Position numbers and translations under genes: made by a program
Shown: piece by piece, positions 34,969 to 47,091 of the stretch
How the letters are laid out: each line of letters opens with the position of its first letter
Numbering within the stretch: position 1 is the first letter of the stretch
Notes under the pieces: generated by a model
The model's input: only the letters and a program-made list of their open reading frames with translations
Databases searched by the model: none
Told to the model about the DNA's origin: nothing
Assembly: GCA_000349905.1 (NCBI GenBank)
Contig: KB722739.1
Coordinates: forward strand, 2,192,706-2,256,705
DNA length: 64,000 nt
From: Volvariella volvacea V23
Lineage: Eukaryota > Basidiomycota > Agaricomycetes > Agaricales > Pluteaceae
Direction of reading: 5' to 3'

Positions 34969-35086
34969 GGGCGTTTAGCGCAGTGGTAGCGCGTATGCTT
35001 TGCATTTGTCCATCAGACACCTGCTGCCGGCGCTTCGATGAGCCGGAATTTGTATAAGGTCCAGGGTTCAATCCCCTGAACGTCCA
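34969..35086 (+). tRNA. tRNA-Ala (UGC) copy 1, with 46-nt intron
   Basis: Folds by eye: acceptor stem GGGCGTT / AACGTCC with the G3-U70 pair that marks alanine tRNAs. D arm GCGC-AGTGGTA-GCGC. Anticodon stem TATGC / GTATA with loop TTTGCAT (anticodon TGC). T arm CAGGG-TTCAATC-CCCTG. The 5' exon is 34969-35004, intron 35005-35050 sits one base 3' of the anticodon as expected, and the 3' exon is 35051-35086. A- and B-box sequences fit RNA polymerase III. A T-run (35091-35095) follows as terminator. Confidence 0.95.
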
Positions 35087-35142
35087 GCCTTTTTCACTCA
35101 ATCAAGACGTCGTGTGTTTGACACCATAGACAACTTGGCTCC

Positions 35143-35345
35143 TGAGCCACGATAACAACGGACTGTGTGTTCCTTCTTTGCTGTACGTTCGATATTATAT
35201 AGGGAACATTACTCGGCACCTGTGTCAATTCTTCGGCAAATTTGAGCTTTCCTTCAGCAATAGCAGCAGGAATGACTTAATGAAATGTCTCGGTGCACTT
35301 TTGTATTAACCAGATGACGATAAAACCGTTCACTACGTGCGACAA
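35143..35345 (-). pseudogene. Relic of an MDR-B C-terminal exon
   Basis: Diverged copy of the last coding exon of MDR-B1 (35953-36193), same strand. Matching stretches include 'aacaacggact', 'ttgagctttccttcagcaatagcagcagga' and 'ccagatgacgataaaaccgttca'. In frame it reads H-stop-VIPAAIAEGK where B1 has HRVVPAAIAEGK (TAA at 35277-35279), with further indels. No upstream exons are visible, because the sequence beyond about 35345 is unrelated. It begins 57 bp after the tRNA-Ala gene. Confidence 0.85.
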
Positions 35346-35952
35346 TTTTACGTCAAGTTCTAGTAGAATAGTGTATTGTCAGATGTCGCACAAGGAGATG
35401 AAATAAACAAACCTTTGCGCTCATTTCTGGAGTCATTGTATTACCATCGCTATAACTTCCATTTCACGGGAACAAGTCTCCATCGAGCCCCTCACCTCCA
35501 CTTCGTGGCCTCACTTACTTAACTTGGCCTAGAAAGCCACAAGTTTCGGACCTGTAGGTAGCTTGTTTTATCCATTACGTTCGGCGGCTGTACACGACCT
35601 TTACCTCAGTGAGTCTTCCCCGCCGTCCTAACCCTCTCCACCGACTTTCTTTCCCCTTGCTCCCCTTGAGGATATCATCCATGACCGTGCATTATATTTC
35701 TGATGCATCATCCCATCCTAGAGTCTGATATTGAGAGACAGATCTGATTTTGCGACTTATACGCTTTATTAGCATTCCTTTGACAGCGGTTTGTATTCCA
35801 CGCTTTCAAGTCGGCCGCTATTTGTCTACCCTCTTTTCGTCGTCCCTATCTGGTATTCCCTCGTGTTTCCTTTGGATTAATCGCCTCTTTTAAGGAAAGG
35901 GGAAAAGAATAATATTCCCACTTAGAGTACATTCATTCGTAGATCGACGACC
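35346..35952. other. Intergenic, MDR relic to MDR-B1
   Basis: No gene seen. Contains the 3' flank of MDR-B1. Confidence 0.45.
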
Positions 35953-37648
35953 TTACTCTTTAGCTACGACAACAACGGACTTTGCTTTGTTCCTTCCCTG
36001 CTGCACGTCCAAAATAACCTGCGGAACATTGCTCAACCCTTCCGTCAATTCCTCCGCAAACTTGAACTTTCCCTCTGCAATAGCAGCGGGAACGACGCGG
36101 TGGAATTCCTCGATGTATTTCGGCTCCAGCCAGATGACAATAAAGCCGTTCATGGACAAACCACGCGAGACGACATACAGCATATTCTGGTAGACGACAT
36201 TCTCGTTAGCAATTGCGCATTTGGAGGTGGACATAGCTAACCTTCACGCTGACATCCGTATTGTAGGCTATTGTCGAAGCGAGTTAAGTTTTGGGTTGCA
36301 GCCATAACGGGACAGAGTACACACCTGAGATTTGGCCACATTCCTGCATCACGAGTCAGCATGCAAGAATACAAAGATACAATCTTGACTGACGATGAAT
36401 CTCGCACCAACGGATGAGGCTTCAAGAGCTGCGTCTAACGTCTTCCCACCAACATTGTCCCAATAGCTATGACTGTCTGAGATTGGAACTGTATCGGTGG
36501 TCAGACACACTTACATGTCAACGGGTCCTTCGCGGGCCAACACATCTTTCACATCTGTATCCTTGTAGTTGAAGACAACGTCGGCACCCAGGTCCTTCAT
36601 GAACTTGAGCTTCTCCTCGGATCCAGCAGAAGCGATGACCTTGAGGCCATCTTGCTTGGCGAGCTGGATGACAAGCCTGGGGGTAGTAATAATTATGGAT
36701 AGAGTAGGGGAGACTACGTAAGACTGCGTACGATCCAACACCACCTAGATTGCTCATTAGCTGAGAAAAAGTGCAATTTTATGGGACGTACTGGCACCAG
36801 AGGAGATAAAAGCGGTTTCACCCTATGCAAAGAAATAAACCAGGTGCATTGTACGATTTTAGAGACGATAAGCACACCTTCTTTGGGTGAGCGTACTCCT
36901 TCCAACCCATGTATGCGGTCTCGCCTACCACTTTTCAGGACACTGACAGAGCTACACTTCTGCGTAACCACTCACCAGGCATTCCAGCCGCTCCAACATA
37001 AACCGACCACGGCAAGTGATACTTGTTATCGAGGACGATCAACTTGAATGGGCCTTCGTCGTCGTGCATATTCTTGTGCACACTGTACTCCTCGTACGCT
37101 ACAGAAAACAGTTGATTGAGCACTAATGTGATGGACTGAAAGGAATGAGACGTACGGAGCCACCCGTAGACGTGATCACCAGCCTTCACTGCCGGATTCT
37201 CTGAACGCACGACCAAACCAACTGCGAAGCCGAAAATCCTGTGGCCAGATAGGTGAGCGTTCCTGCCCGTTCAAAAGCTGCACACCCGCGCGCTCACGGC
37301 TTGTCAACAAGGAACGGAGGCTGATGAACAACATTGAGAATCGTATTGAATCACCCTTGTGAAAGAAGCGTACCGCATAATCTTTGACATCAGCTGGACG
37401 CATTTGACCTCTGAAGTAGGGATCAATGGAGACCACGAGGGTCTTCACGAGAAAGCCTCCATTGAGTTCCACTTTGTCGGGGTCAATCATTTCTGAAGTA
37501 TCGTAGGCGACGTCTTGCCCAGGCTTTGGATACCCTACAGCGTGACGTCAATTCAAATCAGTATCTCGTTCAGCCAAGAAGGTTTGGGGTTGTGCTGACC
37601 TTTGGGGATGGACTTGAACAAGATGCGACCGTTGGTGACAGGTGCCAT
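35953..37648 (-). CDS. MDR-B1: NADPH-dependent alkenal/enone reductase-like
   Basis: Same MDR family as A1-A4 but a separate subtype. Starts MAPVTNGRILFKSIPK at 37648. Exons in order: GYPKPGQDVAYDTSEMID with VVSIDPYFRGQMR, PPFLVDKP, IFGFAVGLVVRSEN, AYEEYSVHKNM, LPWSVYVGAAGMPG, GETAYMGWKEYAHPKK, GETAFISSGA, GVGS (short exon), LVIQLAKQDGLKVIASAG with LGADVVFNYKDTD, YWDNVGG, ECGQISG, YNTDVSVK, and a last exon ending SVVVVAKE. All segments are open and in frame. The protein has two domains: an ADH-like N-terminal domain and an NADPH-binding Rossmann domain. Closest relative in the window is B2 at 43222. Substrate unknown; cytosolic because no targeting signal is visible. Confidence 0.9.
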
Positions 37649-38104
37649 ATTTGTTGCAGAATCAAAGGCGATGAGCAGATACACTGAGCATGTTCGCGCG
37701 TAGTTTAATACCCCTCCTGCAGTTAGCTGGGTGTCATACCATGTCTAAGGGATGTGAATATAAATAGCATCATACTCACTATGAATGAGGTTTCACCTGT
37801 TCGGATATGCCTTTTAGAGGAGGCAACTCCGCGGAATCAGCTGTATTACACGCGCAGAGAGACATTCTGAGCAAGCATCTGAGCAAGCATTGAAGGAGCA
37901 ACTCGGACTGATGAACAAGCCCGGACGAGGCGCTGTAAGCACCAACTGGGAAGCCCCCCCTCTGCGTGATTTCGACCTTTGTGTAGTATACAGCGAGCTC
38001 GGGAGCGCGCTACAGCGAATTCTGACATGAATAGTCCACTGGTTCAAACGTAAAGGCACGCAAGGAATCATGTTGAGATAGCGCACGCTCAACATACCAC
38101 TACA
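37649..38104. other. Intergenic, upstream of MDR-B1 and downstream of the Nop12-like gene
   Basis: Promoter of MDR-B1 (an AT-rich run at about 37755-37770) and the 3' end of the next minus-strand gene. No other feature. Confidence 0.45.
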
Positions 38105-40448
38105 TTACTTCTTACTTTTCACCTTCGCCTTACTTTTACTCTTCGCCTTCCCTTTCACCTTCTCATCTCCATGTTTTCTTACCCTCGTCCTCTGTTTTTT
38201 CTCCTTCGCAGATCCATTCCGCATATCAACGCCAGCGTTACCCAGCGCCGCCCTCGCTTTCTTCTTTGCCATCCTCCTTGCTAGACGTTCTGGGTCGGAA
38301 GCCTTCAACTTCTTCCTCTCGTCCTTTGACAGTCCCGCGAGCCGAGCGCCTAGTTCTGGGTTGCCTTTTGGAATGACAATTGGAGTGGAGGATGTAGCCT
38401 TTCGAGGTGTAGGTGCACCTGGTTTTGCGGACTTCGAAGCTTTACCACCTTTTGCTTTGCCCGAGGTGGTCTTGGTATCTTTGGTCGACACGCCAGGTAG
38501 TGTTTTACAACGCTGTACGCGTAGCTTTCGTTTTGCGAACTTGAGAGTCCCTTCCTCCATTGCAAGGATTTCGTCGACGCACTGCTTGTCCTGTTTTGCA
38601 AGAAAGTCAGAGATGGTGCGTTAAGAGAGTCAACAAGACGATGAACTTACAGCGAATTGAACATATGCGAAGCCTTTCCCCAGTTGTGTATCCTTATCCC
38701 TCACAATCCTGACTTTCCTCACCCATCCTTTATGTTTTGACAACGCCCCTTCATCGTCATCGTCCTCCTCATCCGCCTCAGGCGGTGGACCCCTCTCACC
38801 CGCCACTATACCCTCAAAGAACGTCCTCAAATCCTCTTCCTTGCTCTCAAAATCCAGGTTCCCAACGAATACCGTCAACTTTGGATCTCTAGCACTACTC
38901 ACAACCGTGCCGTCCGACAGCTTCGCCGTGCGGCCGCGACCTCTCAGCGCCAAATCGACACGGAGCATGCGTTCTTGGTATACTGTCCCATCAAACAACT
39001 CGACAGCCTTCTTCGCGGCCTCATAGGGACTCATAGCTGCTTCAGCGTGCTTGCTCGCCTTGAATCCAGATTCGTCAGCCACAGGAGGATGATGCGCAAA
39101 TACGATATACGCGTTCACAGAAGCAGCTGATTCGTGGAATTCATGATGAATAAATGCGATTTTCTTCTTTTGAGCTGGCGTCAGATACTTCTTCTCGTCT
39201 TTCTTCAACAGCTCTTGGTCCTCAGCATCGTCGTCGCCGCCTCTCGCGCGTCGTCTCTTGTCGCTTTCGTGTTCTCTCCATGCAGAGATCCGTTCTAAAT
39301 CATGCTGACGTACTGAGGAAGCGACTTTTGGTTTTGGTTTGGATGAGTCCGCCTCCTCATCCCCCGGAAGTTTGTTGGTCGGGTTCTGGAAAGCGATTGA
39401 TCGGAAACGAGTTGACTCGATTTTAGCACCTGGAAGACGCGCTAATAGATGTCTATGTAATTGCTTAAGCAGGGACTGTATTCACACGATATGAATGACC
39501 CGAACTAAGGAGAGTAAAGGGAAATGGACGAACCCTCTTCTCAGCCACTTCGATGCTAAGATTCCCGACGAAGATGGTGCGTTCGTCGCGCTGTTCTGAA
39601 GTTTCATCCGGAGGAACGTATTTCTGTTTCGGTGGTTTAGAGGAACGCTTGGATGCTTTCTTGTCTCGAAGGGTTTCGTGAACTAGTTTAGAAGGATCTC
39701 CTTCATCGTCCGAGGATTCAGAATTCGATTCTTCCTCGACCTCCTCGCTTTCCTCACCACTTTCACCGCCTGCATCGTTCTCATCGGAAACTTCGTCTCT
39801 GCTTTCTTGTTCGTCTTCTTCCGAGGCATTGTCAACCTCCCCGTGTGGTGGTTTTTGCCTTGTGGCTTTGCTCTTCTCCTTCATCTTTTGCTGGTAATAC
39901 GCGTTCTCCAGGTCAGAGTTATCTTCATCCGCGTCCTCATCCTCATCCTCATCATGGCCCTCGACTTCCTCTTCCTCACTATCTACACCCGCTCCTTCGT
40001 CATCCATCCTCGCGCGCTTCGGTACGATTTTGTCACCCTTCTCCTTCTTGCTCCTTCTACTCTTCTTCCCCGTCTGATCCTCAGCTAGCGACTCCCGTTT
40101 GGCCTTAGTGCCTCCCTCGCGTTTTCCCATTCCCTTCCGTGAATCCTTGCTTTCGGCCTTGAACTTCTTCCCCTTCTTCCCCTCTACATCCGGCGCATCT
40201 AGCTTGCGTTTCTTCCCCGAGCCTTCTGGCGTCGTAGACTCGTCAGCGGCCGATACATTCGTTGTCTGCACACTGGGCTTTGGTTTGGGAGGAGGTGCGA
40301 CCTGAGGCGAGCATGAGCAGCCACGAAATTTGAAGTGAAACGGTACCAAACTCACCGGAGTCGTTTTGAACAGAGCATCGAGCTCGCTATCTATGCCTGT
40401 GGCCTTGCCCTTGCCATGGGAAGGGAGGAGTAATGTGGACAGGCTCAT
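38105..40448 (-). CDS. NOP12: Nucleolar RNA-binding protein with two RRMs, Nop12-like
   Basis: Probable pre-60S ribosome assembly factor acting in the nucleolus. Four exons (40448-40356, 40301-39534, 39475-38651, 38590-38105) give 723 aa. The start MSLSTLLLPSHGKGKAT is the first ATG. About 260 residues of Lys-rich and acidic low complexity follow. RRM1 begins RTIFVGNLSIEVAEK and continues across the intron to a long insert, VNAYIVFA and ERMLRVDLA. RRM2 has LTVFVGNLDFESKEEDL, VRIVRDKDTQLGKGFAYVQF and RKLRVQRC. A Lys-rich tail ends KVKSKK. The split RRM1 with a long insert and basic tails matches yeast Nop12. A related nucleolar RRM protein cannot be excluded. Transcribed divergently from the gene at 40781, with a tRNA between. 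Confidence 0.82.
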
Positions 40449-40545
40449 AGATGAGTTGCAGAAATTATTCGACAAGCGACTGATGGCGGTGAGAGGCCAA
40501 ATCGGTCTTGCTGACCGTTGACATCACCAAGCGAGATTTAAGCAA

Positions 40546-40665
40546 GGGCGTTTAGCGCAGTGGTAGCGCGTATGCTTTGCATAGTGCCGTTCGGTAAAAT
40601 GCGACCAGTTCTCCGACTGAGCTGGAATTTGTATAAGGTCCAGGGTTCAATCCCCTGAACGTCCA
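40546..40665 (+). tRNA. tRNA-Ala (UGC) copy 2, with 48-nt intron
   Basis: Exons 40546-40581 and 40630-40665 are identical to those of the tRNA at 34969. The intron 40582-40629 differs except at its 3' end (gagc-ggaatt). T-run terminator at 40666-40670. Confidence 0.95.
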
Positions 40666-40780
40666 TTTTTTCTCACATATTTCGCAGATGTACTCCGCTA
40701 GACAAATGACATCACTAATGAGACAGAGAAATGTATTTGCAGCGTTGAAAGCCCCTCTCGTTCGACCGTTGCATCTTACG

Positions 40781-42373
40781 ATGCCCACCAGAAAACGCGC
40801 GGATAAAGCTGAGAGTGCCAGCCAAGAAGGCGCCCGCCTCAGGCGCTCTGGGAGGAACAAAGGCTCTACGAATGGGACTCCTCATCACTCGAAAACTGAC
40901 CCAGAGACCGTTAAACCAGAGGGCATCAGATCACCACCTCGTAAACGCACAAAGCGAGAAGACGCAGGCGAGCAGACACGGCGCAGACGACGGCCTCGTG
41001 GCGAATACCAGCTCCAAGAGAGTGAGTCCATTTAAATGACTACCAGCCTACGTCTTTCGAACAAAATACAGGCATTATTGAGCGAGGACACATTTACTTC
41101 TTCTATCGTCCCAAAGTTGAAATCGAGGAGGTTTCTTCATATGACGACGTTCGAAACCTTCATATTCTACTCGTCCCACGGCCGCCACTGTTCAGCGTTT
41201 TGGCGGGTCAAGAGGAGGAGGGAAATGCGGCTGGCGGTGGTTCTTCTGCTAAGAAAGAGGGGCTGTCGGAGATGGAGGAGATGAAGGTGCTCGAGCCGGG
41301 TGCGGATGCTGTTCCCGCACCTGTTTCAAGGTCTACAAGTGGAGGAACACAGGAAAAGCAAAAGTGGAGACTGATTACGGTCGGGAAGAAGCAGATGCCT
41401 GTGCCTCGACACGTATCCAGCGATGATGACGGTGGAGGCCCCGGGGGAGATGCAGAGAATGAGGCGGAGCAGGGCGCTATTGAGAGGACGATGTTTTCCC
41501 GGAAGAAGGGTGTCTTCTGGGCTACTGTTACTGGTGTCGGAGATAACTTGAAGAGTCTGGAGGGTCTTGGCGAGTCTACCTATGAAACTAAAACGCGAGG
41601 TAATTATTCGTTGATAAACATGACTTGTCGCTGAAACGAACTTTGTTGCAGGTACTCGTCACCAGGGACCCGCACGTCTTCTTGCTCGTGGCGCGTACGC
41701 CATAGTTAACCGCCAACCAGGACCGCCATCATCCCGCGTCTCTCACCTGGGTTATTTCATCTCCCATCCTCAACCTGAGCACTTTGGCGAAGTGCAACAG
41801 GAGCTGGGGATAGTAGAAGCAGCGGGATCATTCTTGGTGCAAGTCAAAAATCCCTTGGCCCCTGCGAATATTCCCATACATACGAAGCCGGCTCAGTATC
41901 CGAGGACTCTGATGAGGAATGTGTTTGGAACGGCTGAGTCGATGCTAGAGCGTGTCGGCGGTGGTGACGAGGGGCAGACCGGAGAGCCGGTCAAGGAGGA
42001 GGGAGGGGGCGACGAGACAGCTGTTGGTACCGCACGGTCGCAAGGAAATACAAAAGGTCGAGAGATCTATGGACTGAGGTTCACAGCATGTGAGACGCCA
42101 GAGCTATTAGATTACGAAGGCGCACAATTGCTTTTGATTGCATCTCGAGGGGGGCTTAAGGGTGTCGACATTGATCTGGGAGAGGGAAGAGGTGAAGGTA
42201 AGCTCTTGTGAGTCAGGAAACTGATACCACGTTCACCGTACGTACTTCATTCAGCAATGCAGGAAATAGAGGAGAAAGAGGGCGAGGAATACAACATCCA
42301 AGACGTGTTGGATGAACTTGGGTTGGAAGTTGGACAGGTCTATGTTGAGCCGTTGGAAGGGAAGTGGATTTGA
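40781..42373 (+). CDS. Conserved fungal protein of unknown function
   Basis: I do not recognise a named family. Four exons can be joined. Exon 1 is a Lys/Arg-rich start, MPTRKRADKAESASQEG, to 41019. Exon 2, from about 41070, opens GIIERGHIYFFYRPKVEIEE with NLHILLVPRPPLFSV and a Gly/Glu-rich insert, then RLITVGKKQMPVP and KGVFWATVTGVGDNLKSLE. Exon 3, from 41652, has RHQGPARLLARGAYAIV, SHLGYFISHPQPEHFGEVQ, QVKNPLAPANIP, LLDYEGAQLLLIASR. Exon 4 ends VGQVYVEPLEGKWI at 42373. An ATG at 40688 is in frame and would add 31 residues; I prefer 40781 because the sequence before it sits directly behind the tRNA. The basic N-terminus may be a nuclear signal. No catalytic motif seen. Confidence 0.75.
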
Positions 42374-43221
42374 GGACTTAGTAATCGCATTCAACTTGTA
42401 TTTTTGGGACAGTTCACAGAGGACATGTATATTTGGTTCCTCTCACGTATTTGCATTCATGCATCTTATCGCCCGTAGGCACAGACGAGACATTGACCCT
42501 CACTTGAGCACCAATTTTGAAAGAGTATGCAGCATTCCAGAATATTCTCCGGACCCGTTGCGATGCGTATGACATGAACTCTTACCAGCGCATTCAACCT
42601 GCAAGACCACGCCCAAACCCAAGCGCGGATCTTCATCCGGTAATGCGCGTCATTGAACACGGTCATCTCCGGAAACAGAACCGCGGGGGGTCGGAACATG
42701 TCCAAGCCAAAGGTGTGACATATAATGCCGCGGCAAATAATCAACGCGTACCTTTCTCGCGTCTTGAATTAATGTCCCGATAAAAACTCACAGATTTGCG
42801 CACTATACCCCTAATTTTGTCTCTACCGGCGTTACTCTCCCCCCTAGTAAGTGCACGGAGGCCATGAGGGACGTGTATACACGCCCGCAACACCCCCCAA
42901 TTTTTGTCCAATCCGTCTGGTGCTTGGTCAGACGCTTGGTAAGATCGCATATGCTCGCGTCTATCCCAAATCTCACGACGTGGAGTTGCCTGCCCTTGCG
43001 AGCATACGGGGATTTTCTTGTGAGCTCCACGCCGTGTCTTTTCAAAGTCCAAAGGAAGAATACCTACCGGATGGGCGTCGTATGAGTGTCAAGGCAAGAT
43101 ATTTTTGTTGAACACATTATTAATTCAGGCGTAAATGTAGCGTTCGAGGGTATATAAGAGGGGGCGTTAGAGCACGTCCAGCAGCGATATTCGCTCTCGT
43201 TCTTTGACTTGACGATATCCC
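42374..43221. other. Intergenic, unknown gene to MDR-B2
   Basis: No gene recognised; overlapping ORFs of 80-103 codons on both strands lack motifs. Ends with the MDR-B2 promoter. Confidence 0.45.
43151..43158 (+). promoter_or_regulatory. TATA box of MDR-B2
   Basis: TATATAAG, 64 bp before the ATG at 43222. Confidence 0.5.
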
Positions 43222-44917
43222 ATGGCACCTGTTACCAACGGCCGTATTCTGTTCAAAGCCATCCCCGAAGGTGAACCGCCATCGTCCAGTCTTTACGTCC
43301 AACCCTGGAAACTGACATAGCACTAGGGTTTCCGATACCAAGCCAGCACATCGTCTACGACGCGTCGCAGACGATTGACCCAGGCACGGTTGAACTCGAT
43401 GGCGGCTTTCTCGTGAAGACGCTGGTGGCCTCTATCGACCCTTACCTCAGGTCCCAGATGCGTCCATCTGACGTCGAGTCTTTCGTGGTGCGTGTCCTTG
43501 AGTCAGGTCGCGTTCTGTACAGCTCAGCGGCAAACATTTAGCCCCCATTCATCATCGGACAACCGTATGTGCTTCTCATATAGCTCTCAAGGACCCGGAC
43601 ACGACCACCGCCTCATTGACAGAATTTTCGGATTCTCGGTTGGCCTGGTAGTGCGCTCAGAGAGTCCAGAAGTAAAAGCCGGCGACCATCTCTACGGATG
43701 GCTGAGTACGTGCTTGACCTACTTCACATTGATTTTCGATGCTCACCCGGTGGCTGCTCAACAGCATACGAGGAGTACTCCGTCCACAAGTCCCTGAACG
43801 GGGGACCAGGCCCGTTCACGTTGACGATAATCGACAACAAGTTCAATTTGCCTTGGTCCGCTTATATTGGAGCAGCTGGGATGCCCGGTAAGCAGCCTCA
43901 TTGAGACCATGTGCGAGTGGTAGGCTAAACAACGGTAGGCGAGACGGCATACATGGGCTGGAAGGAATATGCCCACCCTGAAAAGGTGAGGCGAATCTTG
44001 GTTTAAGCAATTTTGACCTACCTCTTCGCGCAGGGCGAGACTGTGTTTGTCTCTTCGGGTGCCAGTACGTCTTAGCCTATACTTCTCGATCTATGATAAT
44101 TAAACTGGGACATAGGTGCCGTTGGCTCGTATGTAGCTTCCTTCTTCCCCAGATTTTTCGTGCCCGGAATTTTTAATGTCCGCGCTTAGCCTCGTTATTC
44201 AGCTCGCCAAGCAAGACGGGTTGAGGGTTATTGCATGCGCTGGCTCAGAGGAGAAACTCAGGTTTATGAAGGACCTAGGCGCCGACGTTGTTTTCAATTA
44301 CAAGGACACGGATGCGAACGAGGTTCTAGCTCGTGAAGGACCCATAAATATGTGAGTGCATTCTACTGTTGCGATGACTCCAACTAAACTCTCTTGATTA
44401 CTCGACACAGTTATTGGGACAACGTTGGTGGGAAGATGCTGGACGCGGCTCTGGAGGCATCAGCGGTAGGCGCGAGGATTATTGTCAGTTGCCATGCTAT
44501 CTTCATTTTGCAATTGCTGACCTACGGCTGATAGGAGTGCGGTCACATTTCAGGTAAGGAACATACCTCTTTCAGTAATTGGTCAAAAACCTATTCAACG
44601 AAAACAGGCTATAACACAGACTCAAGCGTGAAGGTTAGTCGCTCCTGCTTTGCATCCGTATCTGCTAATTCTCGTGTTGCTAGAATATGAAGCACGTCTT
44701 CGCTCGAGGCATCACCATCTACGGTTTCATTATTACCTGGTTGGAGCAAAAGCACATCGAGGAATTCCGTCGAGTTGTACCGGCCGCCATCGCGGAAGGA
44801 AAACTCAAATTCAATGAGGAATTGACGGAAGGGCTGAGCAACGTTCCGCGAGTGATATTGGACGTGCAGCAGGGGAAGAATAAAGCAAAGTCTGTTGTTG
44901 TCGTAGCTAAGGAGTAG
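43222..44917 (+). CDS. MDR-B2: NADPH-dependent alkenal/enone reductase-like
   Basis: Paralogue of MDR-B1 on the opposite strand. Starts MAPVTNGRILFKAIPE. Exons: GFPIPSQHIVYDASQTID with VASIDPYLRSQMR, PPFIIGQP, IFGFSVGLVVRSES, AYEEYSVHKSLNG, LPWSAYIGAAGMPG, GETAYMGWKEYAHPEK, GETVFVSSGA, GAVGS, LVIQLAKQDGLRVIACAG with LGADVVFNYKDTD, YWDNVGG, ECGHISG, YNTDSSVK, and a last exon 44685-44917 ending SVVVVAKE. Every exon is open and all splice sites are GT-AG. The intron positions equal those of B1 and of the A group, so all six genes share one ancestor. Substrate unknown. Confidence 0.9.
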
Positions 44918-47091
44918 GGCGTCGATGTATGAATAGATGCTAAAATGTCGATATCTGACGGTGACGCGTTCTATCTCCGGATGAAAGGGGCTGGATGCCC
45001 GAAGGGTTGGAGTGTTCCGTATCAAAAGCAATTTTGGAAAATTGCTAAGGTGGGGTCTAGGGTATGATTATTGACCACGTCGTTCAACCTCTGAGCTCTT
45101 AGCTCATCAAAAATTATCCCTAGATGCACCTGACGCACTTATTCGTCCAATATCAATGATTATTTGATTTAATTTACAACCGGTGCTGGCTCTCACTCAA
45201 GCTGTCAATCTTGGGGCTCAAAGCCTTGTTGCACAATAACACATAAGGAAAGCGCTAAACACGCAGTAAAGACTAAATTGCGCTGCTATATTCGAAAGAT
45301 AGGGAGGCAATCGAAGCGAAGCGCCCAAGCTGCTAAGCGTCAGGCGGCAAAACCCGAGGACCGCATTGCCCTAACCGATACCTTCCACAACTCTAGTGTA
45401 TAGCCTGTTGTTGTAATTCCTTGGAATATGCGGCCGTACCGTTAATCTGGACACCCATCTCATTTAATGAGTAATCAAAGTCATCTTGCTTACGGCCTAT
45501 GCTCTTACGGCGAATTAAAAAAATGAAGGACACAGTTTACGTCTGACAAGATGACATCGTTCAAGCACACACAATTCCGCCGGTGGCTTGGTTGATATCA
45601 CCGTACGGCGATACACTTCCTCCATAATCCACGTTTCATGAAATTTCTCAACAGGAGCACAAGGGCAGCGTGCTGGGCGTCACACCTCTCGACTAAATTA
45701 CTGCAATACGGCCCCCCTGTGCCCTCAAGCTACAGTCCGACAAGCACCCAAACCCATCACCTTGCGGGCAGTCACAGCCTGCAAATCATGTCTTCCGATC
45801 AGGTACAGCCTCTTAATGGCGGCGGCGATCGCCCACAGGCTCATCCATCACTTTCGATCACACCGAGGCTCCTCTTCGTGGGTAAAATATCCTTTTTAGG
45901 CTTCGTATCTCGTGAAACACGCAACTGCACAAGCTTGGGAAGAACAGCTGTACCAAGCGTTCCTCAGGCAGGCTTGAATGTGTAAGAAAATCGAGCAAGA
46001 GCGATGACCAAACGACGCATTCAACCGTGATGGACTTGGAATCCAGCAGGAAAGGTGGGTCCCAGAGTATTTATCGAGATCTTCTTCCGGGAAAGCACAT
46101 TCCAGGCCCCTTTCCAGACTCAAGTCTCTGGAAAGGGAGTCCAACTCTTTCCCCCCAGCGACGTCAATGAGGGTCGTCCTCGTAGAGCTCAAAATGGCAC
46201 TGCTGAACATTCGGCAAAATTGTTAGAGGTCATAGTGGGATGCCCAAGTTTAATAGTTGGCCCGAGTCGACGGTCGGGCCGAATCATATCATTTCACCGT
46301 TCCCTTGCAACAGGGTGGACATCGTTGTGGACGGTAAGACATGTTGTTGGGTCGATTGAAGACATTCCGGAGGACTTATGCTTATGGGAGTATTTCGCCG
46401 GTTTCGCGCACAACACTGCTAGTTATACATCGAGAGAACATTGGACTCTCCGAGTGGCCCTTTTGTGCAGTCAATCATGGGCTACTAGCGCTCTTTTCTG
46501 GCCATTTGCCAATTTCAGGGCGATGTCCTGTCTTGTGCTTTCGTAAGACTATGTTGCTGCGGCTTGCTGGGGAGATGAAGACCCCTTGTTTGTGCAAGGA
46601 CGCGCTAACCCCGATGCAAAGAGGGAAACATGGCTTGAAATATTGTATTGGAATACATCCAAAAGTTGACTACTTCTACCCCAGCACATGGATCATGAAG
46701 TGTGTTCGAATTCTCTAATGGTTGGTTCACCCTTGGACCGCCTTAGTACGTATATTATATACCGCATATATACGCGTCCAGATCAGTACCTGCCACCAGA
46801 GCATGAATTCCTTCGTGACAACGGCTCGGAGATCGTGATTTACACCTCCTAACGGTTGTACTCATGCTTGATCGCTGCGGATATGCATACACCGCATAAC
46901 ACAAAGTTGCATCCGTCGCTATGTACTCTCAAGCACCATCACAATCCTCCTTGCACCTACCCAACCAACCTCAAGAACGAGACCTACATTATCAAAAAAG
47001 ACGCCGAGATTGCTGCGAATAATACGAAAATATAATAATTAATCTACAAAGTCTGGGAAACCAAGTCAGTGCCAAATTTTCCGCTAGCACA
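44918..47091. other. Long intergenic stretch behind MDR-B2
   Basis: 2.2 kb without a recognisable gene. The plus ORFs at 45638-45985, 46055-46546 and 46341-46718 overlap in different frames and have no domain or exon partner. No tRNA or transposon end noticed. Confidence 0.45.

Noticed and set aside
38361..40305. Plus-strand ORFs opposite the Nop12-like gene
   Set aside because: Antisense shadows of Lys/Glu-rich coding sequence.
45638..46718. Overlapping plus ORFs behind MDR-B2
   Set aside because: Different frames overlap without motifs or shared splicing.
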